Assembly: GCF_001310815.1 (NCBI RefSeq)
Contig: NZ_BAZK01000012.1
Span: 115,568 to 179,567 of the forward strand
Source of the DNA: Pseudovibrio denitrificans JCM 12308
GTDB taxonomy: Bacteria > Pseudomonadota > Alphaproteobacteria > Rhizobiales > Stappiaceae
Reading direction: 5' to 3'
Length of the DNA stretch: 64,000 nucleotides
Every line of letters begins with the position of its first letter. Position 1 is the stretch's first letter. Below, piece after piece: positions 59,501-64,000 of the stretch. The translations under genes were made by a program, and so were the position numbers. The notes below the pieces were generated by a model. It had not been told where the DNA came from. It saw nothing but the letters and a program-made list of their open reading frames with translations, and did no database searches.

Positions 59501-60146
59501 TTTCTGTGAGGTGCAGGAAGGGCAGTTTTGCTTGAAACACGCCATCAATGCCTGCCTCGGTTTCCAAGCAACGGACAAAAATGATTTGCTGGATGCAAGC
59601 CTCGTCAATCACCTGAAAGCTTATGAAAGCAAGACCGATGAAGAGTTTTTGCGGTACGCATCAGGCGTTCTTAAACGCAAAGTAAAAACTCTGCGACAAG
59701 AGCATCAGAAGGACCCTAAAAAGCTCGCTCGCGAGGTTGCGACAGAAGAATATAAGAAACTCTACAAGACTGATCCTCTTCAAGATATCAGCAACAAAGG
59801 CAGCATCGCAGATGTGGGGCTAGAGTTATTGAAGGCACAACAGCAAAAACTTGGCCTGCCAGACCCGCAAATTACATACATTGAACATACAAAAACACCT
59901 GCGGAAGAAGATATTGCCCGTGAGTTACTCAGTCATGTCGTCAACTCTGGTGAAGACCGGTTCGTGATTAATATCGGCGGTCATTATGTAGCTTTCCGTC
60001 AAGTGGAAGAGGGGGACTGGTATTTAGTGAACAGCACCAGTTCTGCAGCAACGAAAATGGACCCGGTTGAGTACTGCCTCAACCACATAAAATCTTCAGG
60101 AACACGCTTGCCAGTCATCCATTTTGAGAAACAGGTAGCGCTATAA
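56593..60146 (+). CDS. Large helical-repeat protein with C-terminal Josephin-like cysteine-protease domain (one frameshift)
   Basis: 1184 residues after restoring one base near 57609 (run of C), which joins ...QQVNEVP to RQSLKRDFEKNYQ. No signal peptide or membrane helix. Residues ~35-935 form about nine degenerate helical repeats of 75-110 residues. A recurring motif occurs near each repeat end: LLQAGNFLDADSTLDDI, LVKNGDAAGADQRLFDA, LIASGNAADAKSRLQDF, LIQENRLKDAENRLSEL. The last ~210 residues resemble Josephin deubiquitinases: EVQEGQFCLKHAINACLGF (Gln975, Cys980), GGHYVAFR (His1131) and WYLVNS (Asn1147). Gln-Cys spacing is five, as in ataxin-3, and His-Asn is 16 against 15. ATG 56593 follows GGGAG. 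It is a single gene between maeB and a convergent SH3 gene. Substrate and secretion route are unknown. Confidence 0.75.
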
Positions 60147-60161
60147 TTCAGGATTCTTAAA

Positions 60162-60200
60162 GAGTGAACAGTTCAATGAATTGCATTCTACTGTTCACTC
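60162..60200. terminator. Inverted repeat between convergent genes
   Basis: Perfect 10-bp arms GAGTGAACAG/CTGTTCACTC with a 19-base loop between the protease-like gene and the SH3 gene. There is no T-run, so a bidirectional terminator or an operator-like site is possible. Confidence 0.45.
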
Positions 60201-60202
60201 AA

Positions 60203-60553
60203 TCACTTAAACGCGGCGCATGTAGCTTTGTAGACCCAGCCGATTTGTTCGGAGGTTTGTGGGTCGCGGATGCCGAGCCAGTTGCCTTTGCAGTCGACGA
60301 TGTTGATTGCCTGGTTGGAAATGAGACGGCCAACGATGTTGTAATTGGTTCCGGGACCGGTACGAAGGTTAAGCACGCCTGATTTCAGTGGCTTAACTGC
60401 ATAGGTACCTGCACATCCCTGATTAAACCCGATGGGCACTTGTGGTTGGTGCTGATAAACTGTTTGCGCGGAGGGGCTGCTTGCAAAGGCAACGAGCGCG
60501 CCACATATACCAAGAGTCATTAGACTACCGCGATAAACTCCAGATTTTCTCAT
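60203..60553 (-). CDS. Exported SH3b-domain protein
   Basis: A 116-residue precursor with a signal peptide (SLMTLGICGALVAFASSPSAQ) and a bacterial SH3 domain. The domain opens SGVLNLRTGPGTNYNIVGRL, continues INIVDCKGNWLGIRD and ends IGWVYKATCA. Two or three Cys could form a disulfide. Such domains bind peptidoglycan or peptides in the periplasm. No catalytic domain is attached. It is divergent from trpF. Confidence 0.85.
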   Translation of the reverse strand: MRKSGVYRGSLMTLGICGALVAFASSPSAQTVYQHQPQVPIGFNQGCAGTYAVKPLKSGVLNLRTGPGTNYNIVGRLISNQAINIVDCKGNWLGIRDPQTSEQIGWVYKATCAAFK

Positions 60554-60658
60554 TGGTCCTGTCCGTTTCAGGTTCCATATAATGACCAGAACAGGGTGAC
60601 AAACCCTGATTATTTTGGTCTAACGGTCATTCTGGTATTGCTTGAACACGGTGCAAAT

Positions 60659-61312
60659 ATGGTCTCTTCCGCTACGATAAAAATCTGCGGCATCTCTACA
60701 AAGGAAACTGCGGACGCGGTTACGAAAGAACAAGTCGATATGATCGGATTTGTCTTTTTTCCGAAAAGTCCGCGTTACGTTTCCATCGCGCAGGCGAAAG
60801 AGCTGGCAGACCATGTGCGTGGCAAAACAAAGATTGTTGCGCTTACCGTGAATATGGATGATGCGGGACTGAAGGAAATCGTCGACAACATAGCGCCAGA
60901 TATTCTGCAACTGCATGGCAGTGAGAGCCCTGAGCGCTGCGCTGAAGTGCGTGAAACCTTTGGTGTTCCGGTAATGAAAGCCTTCGGCATCTCCACCGCA
61001 GAAGACGTTGAGGCACTTAAGCCCTATATTCCGCAGGTAGACAGATTTCTGCTTGATGCAAAGCCACCAAAAAATTCCGAAATTCCGGGAGGAAATGGTG
61101 TCAGCTTTGATTGGAAACTGCTACAAGGCCTAGAACTTGGAAAGCCTATCATGCTTTCTGGTGGCCTAAGCCCTGAAAACGTCCGTGAAGCCCTGGCTAT
61201 CTCCGGTGTGAGTGATGTCGATGTGTCTTCCGGCGTAGAACGCGAGAAGGGCGTTAAAGACATCGAGTTGATTGAGGCTTTTGTGCGTGAAGTGCGCAGC
61301 GTTGCCGAGTGA
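60659..61312 (+). CDS. trpF: Phosphoribosylanthranilate isomerase
   Basis: A 217-residue TIM barrel for the third step from anthranilate to tryptophan. The catalytic Cys is in IKICGISTKE, and GFVFFPKSPRYVS, ILQLHGSESPE and LLDAKPP are conserved. The catalytic Asp lies in the last, and SGGLSPENV and DVSSGVE bind phosphate. It is 15 bases before trpB. The upstream 100 bases contain nested inverted repeats (CAGGGT/ACCCTG within AATGACC/GGTCATT), possibly a structured leader. Confidence 0.95.
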   Translation: MVSSATIKICGISTKETADAVTKEQVDMIGFVFFPKSPRYVSIAQAKELADHVRGKTKIVALTVNMDDAGLKEIVDNIAPDILQLHGSESPERCAEVRETFGVPVMKAFGISTAEDVEALKPYIPQVDRFLLDAKPPKNSEIPGGNGVSFDWKLLQGLELGKPIMLSGGLSPENVREALAISGVSDVDVSSGVEREKGVKDIELIEAFVREVRSVAE

Positions 61313-61327
61313 ATTTGGGAAGAGTTA

Positions 61328-62542
61328 ATGAACCAGCAAGCCAACACATTGCGTTCCGGTCCGGATGATCGCGGTCACTTTGGTGATTTTGGAGGTCGTT
61401 TCGTCGCTGAAACGCTCATGCCTTTGATCCTGGATCTGGAAAAGGCTTACAACGACGCTAAGGCTGATCCGGCATATGCGGCAGAGCTGAAGAACCTGAA
61501 CACCCATTATACTGGTCGCCCATCTGCGCTGTATTTTGCTGAACGCCTGACTGAAGAGCTGGGCGGCGCGAAGATCTACTTTAAGCGCGATGAGCTGAAC
61601 CACACGGGTTCTCACAAGATCAACAACTGTATTGGCCAGATCCTGCTGGCGAAACGCATGGGCAAAACCCGCATTATTGCTGAGACCGGTGCCGGTCAGC
61701 ATGGTGTGGCAACAGCTACGGTTTGTGCACGTTTCGGTCTGCCTTGCGTGGTTTACATGGGCGCAACTGACGTTGAGCGTCAGAAGCCAAATGTATTCCG
61801 CATGAAGCTTCTAGGTGCTGAAATTGTTCCCGTTACAGCGGGTGCAGGTACACTGAAAGATGCGATGAACGAAGCGCTGCGTGATTGGGTGACCAACGTG
61901 GAAGACACGTATTACCTGATCGGTACAGCTGCTGGTCCGCATCCTTATCCAGAAATGGTTCGTGACTTCCAGTCAGTGATTGGTGAAGAGACCAAAAAGC
62001 AGCTTATGGAAGTGGAAGGCAGACTTCCTGATGCGCTTGTCGCGGCTGTTGGTGGTGGTTCCAACGCGATTGGCCTGTTCCATCCATTCCTTGATGACCC
62101 TTCCGTTGAGATTTACGGCGTTGAAGCTGGCGGTAAAGGTCTGGAAGGTGAGGAGCACTGCGCCTCTTTGAATGCGGGTAAGCCGGGCGTTCTGCATGGC
62201 AATCGTACTTACCTGCTGCAGGATGATGACGGTCAGATCCTTGAAGGGCACTCTGTTTCTGCTGGTCTGGACTATCCTGGTATTGGCCCTGAGCATTCCT
62301 GGCTGAAGGATACGGGCCGCGTGAACTACGTGCCTGCGACTGACACAGAAGCTCTGGATGCATTCCAGATGCTGACCCGTGTTGAAGGCATCATTCCGGC
62401 TCTGGAACCAAGCCATGCGCTGGCTCAGGTTATCAAGATGGCGCCGCAGATGGACAAAGACCAGATCATCGTTATGAACCTTTGTGGTCGCGGTGATAAA
62501 GACGTCTTCACCGTCGGTAAACTCCTCGGCTTTGACCTATAA
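61328..62542 (+). CDS. trpB: Tryptophan synthase beta subunit
   Basis: A 404-residue PLP enzyme that condenses indole with serine. The opening [22 protein letters not shown] Lys in [25 protein letters not shown] and the phosphate loop [14 protein letters not shown] are standard. ATG 61328 has GGGAAGAG upstream. A terminator follows at once and trpA is not downstream, unlike the common trpFBA order. Confidence 0.97.
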   Translation: MNQQANTLRSGPDDRGHFGDFGGRFVAETLMPLILDLEKAYNDAKADPAYAAELKNLNTHYTGRPSALYFAERLTEELGGAKIYFKRDELNHTGSHKINNCIGQILLAKRMGKTRIIAETGAGQHGVATATVCARFGLPCVVYMGATDVERQKPNVFRMKLLGAEIVPVTAGAGTLKDAMNEALRDWVTNVEDTYYLIGTAAGPHPYPEMVRDFQSVIGEETKKQLMEVEGRLPDALVAAVGGGSNAIGLFHPFLDDPSVEIYGVEAGGKGLEGEEHCASLNAGKPGVLHGNRTYLLQDDDGQILEGHSVSAGLDYPGIGPEHSWLKDTGRVNYVPATDTEALDAFQMLTRVEGIIPALEPSHALAQVIKMAPQMDKDQIIVMNLCGRGDKDVFTVGKLLGFDL

Positions 62543-62561
62543 GCTCTTATGATTTCATGAG

Positions 62562-62591
62562 AAAAGGCGAGCCAAGTGCTCGCCTTTTTTG
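62562..62591 (+). terminator. Terminator of trpF-trpB
   Basis: Perfect 10-bp stem AAAGGCGAGC/GCTCGCCTTT with a CAAGT loop and continuing T residues, 20 bases after the trpB stop. It closes the operon where trpA would be expected. Confidence 0.92.
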
Positions 62592-62621
62592 TTTGTGCCG
62601 TTTGAATCGGATGTGAATCGA

Positions 62622-63532
62622 TCAACCCGTTGCAGCGAGCCCATCAAGCACACCAGAGACACCGGCTTCCCAGCCAAGAATGGCACGCTTGCGGGTGATG
62701 CCCCAGTGGTAACCGCACATATTCCCCTTCGCACCGAGCACGCGGTGACACGGGACCACGAAGGACAGCGGGTTCTTGCCTACGGCGGTCCCCACCGCAC
62801 GTGAGGCCTTAGGGTTGCCGAGGTTGCTGGCGATTTCTGAATAGGTGGTGGCTTTGCCCATTGGGATTTTCAGGAGTGTCTGCCAGACGCGGATTTCAAA
62901 GTCCGTTCCGATGAAGACAACGCGAAGTGGTTGATCTTCCTTCCATTTATTTGGCTCAAAGATGCGTGAGACATAAGGTGCGGTGAGCTGCTGGTTTTCC
63001 TCAAACTCAGCTGCAGGCCAACGCTCACACATATCAGAGAGAGCTTTTGCCTCTTCACCAGCATCCGCGAAAGCAAGGCCTGCCAGACCACGCTCAGTGA
63101 CCATCAGGAGTACGAGGCCAAACGGGCAGGGGTGGAAGCCCCAATTGATCTTCACCCCGGCTCCACGGCGTTTATAATCGCCGGGTGTCATGGCTTCATG
63201 GGTCACGAATAGATCGTGGAGGCGTGCTGGACCAGAAAGACCAACTTCAAGAGAGGCTTCGAGAATGCTTGCTGAATCTTGCAGGAGACCGCGGGCGTGA
63301 TCGATGGTGATTGCCTGCAGAAACTGTTTTGGAGTGATGCCGGCCCATCTTGAGAACACACGCTGAAGCTGGATTGGTTGCAGACCAACACTATGCGCGA
63401 GTTCTTCCAGAGATGGCTGCTCTCTCCAGTTTTCCGAGATCCCCTGAAGGTTTTTTGAACGACGCGGTAGTCTTCAAGAGCAGAACTGTCTTCTACAAAC
63501 GCACCATCTGCGAGATTTGCTGCTTTAAACAT
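62622..63532 (-). CDS. Ada-like DNA repair protein: AraC-type domain plus O6-alkylguanine transferase (one frameshift)
   Basis: 303 residues after correction. The AraC-type helix-turn-helix part has LEELAHSVGLQPIQLQRVFSRWAGITPKQFLQ. The C-terminal transferase has GKATTYSEIASNLGNPKASRAVG and the active-site FVVPCHRVLG, which accepts alkyl groups from O6-methylguanine. The methylphosphotriester zinc domain of E. coli Ada is absent. The frame breaks in a six-T run (63452-63457, plus strand). One more T gives QKNLQGISENWREQPSLEE and joins the N-terminus MFKAANLADGAFVED. It probably serves both as repair enzyme and regulator. Confidence 0.88.
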
Positions 63533-63569
63533 CTTAGGTCTCGGCTCTTAAGCTTTTCTTCGCGCACCT

Positions 63570-63606
63570 CATCCGAAAACCGGTGTCCGCTTTTCGGCAA
63601 TACGCA
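63570..63606. repeat. Dispersed palindromic repeat, copy C
   Basis: Arms CCGAAAA (63572-63578) and TTTTCGG (63590-63596), 11-base spacer, followed by caatacgc. It lies just upstream of the AraC/Ogt gene. It is the same element as at 10144 and 43378. Confidence 0.8.
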
Positions 63607-63684
63607 AAAGATTTCATTCTGATTGCGTGAAATCTAGATGATCCTTAGCGGAAGAACCACCCGAAACGCGAGCATACCTTTGCT

Positions 63685-64000
63685 TTAAGCGTTATCGAAG
63701 CCCCGGTGTCGTGCAGAATGGAGAGCCTGTGAGAATGCGGCGGCGAAACTGGTTCTGTCATCTGGATTCAGGAATGAGCCAACGATAAGGAACAGCTGGT
63801 CGGAGCGAACTAAAATGCGTGTCACGCCAACATCATCGTCTCGCTCGATGTGGAGTTTCATGTGAAACGGATTGAGTACGTACTCTTGTACTTCGCCTTT
63901 GTAGGTAACGTGCTTCAGCCTCACTTCCAACGGCGAAACGCTGATTTCCTCGTAAGTTTCAGCGGTTGCGAAGTTGTGCCGGAAGGCCAGCCGAGAGGAA
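63685..64000 (-). CDS. DUF2244 protein (5' end outside window)
   Basis: The reading frame is open to the edge of the window, so only the C-terminal ~105 residues are present. The visible part reads LAFRHNFATAETYEEISVSPLEV, then a beta-rich stretch with EYVLNPFHMKLHIERDDD. It ends with IVGSFLNPDDRTSFAAAFSQAL, the usual DUF2244 tail. The family is a small membrane protein group in alphaproteobacteria without known function. The N-terminal membrane helices would lie beyond base 64000. A TTG at 63930 is inside the domain and not the start. Confidence 0.8.
   Translation of the reverse strand, partial: SSRLAFRHNFATAETYEEISVSPLEVRLKHVTYKGEVQEYVLNPFHMKLHIERDDDVGVTRILVRSDQLFLIVGSFLNPDDRTSFAAAFSQALHSARHRGFDNA

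Overview
The window looks like a chromosomal segment of a marine alphaproteobacterium in the Hyphomicrobiales/Stappiaceae range, probably Pseudovibrio-like. The assignment rests on gene content: OlsB ornithine-lipid acyltransferase, the Tim44-MltA-Smr block, DUF2852 and DUF2244 proteins, an rph/hrcA divergon, GlnD-MurJ-TrpS, MaeB with a fused phosphotransacetylase domain, and an AccD that has lost its zinc cysteines. It is inferred from family knowledge, not from a database search. No rRNA, tRNA, CRISPR array, prophage or insertion sequence was recognised.

Layout. 1-7 kb: 3' part of a hybrid histidine kinase, olsB with a candidate Pho box, a PBP1A-type enzyme, a YgjP-like metallopeptidase and a DUF2852 membrane protein. 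7-14 kb: a PHB depolymerase with a helix-hairpin-helix tail; hemW, rdgB and rph divergent from hrcA-moeB. 14-21 kb: a TonB receptor with an iron-box-like operator, an aquaporin, an MFS exporter behind a near-perfect SoxR promoter, wrbA, and a Tat-exported amine oxidase. 21-25 kb: an M2 (ACE-like) peptidase, a GNAT enzyme and a DUF3883 nuclease-fold protein, followed by a 297-bp tandem repeat. 25-34 kb: polA, a tetR/SDR divergon with two identical-pattern operators, a periplasmic protein pair, an acyltransferase and a beta-lactamase-fold protein. 34-47 kb: fxsA, tim44-mltA-smr-xre, glnD-murJ-trpS, trpA-accD-folC. 47-56 kb: cysK, HAD phosphatase, dut, an extradiol dioxygenase, a repeat-rich spacer, mutS and maeB. 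56-64 kb: a large helical-repeat protein with a C-terminal Josephin-like cysteine-protease domain, an SH3 protein, trpF-trpB, an AraC/Ogt repair protein, and a partial DUF2244 gene.

The most novel object is the protein at 56593-60146. It has about nine degenerate helical repeats and ends in a domain that keeps the Gln/Cys, His and Asn positions of ataxin-3-type (Josephin) deubiquitinases with nearly the same spacing. This suggests a host-directed or ubiquitin-fold-directed protease in a probably animal-associated bacterium.

A caution for any reader: at least twelve genes, including the normally essential folC and the normally conserved mutS and polA, are broken by one or a few single-base indels. 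Most are a missing base in a short homopolymer. Restoring them returns every gene to a whole number of codons and to the expected family sequence. These are most likely sequencing or consensus errors, so the genes are annotated at full extent with the indel position stated.

Clusters that are usually contiguous in related bacteria (trpFBA-accD-folC; mutS-glnD-murJ-trpS) are split and interleaved here, which suggests local rearrangement.
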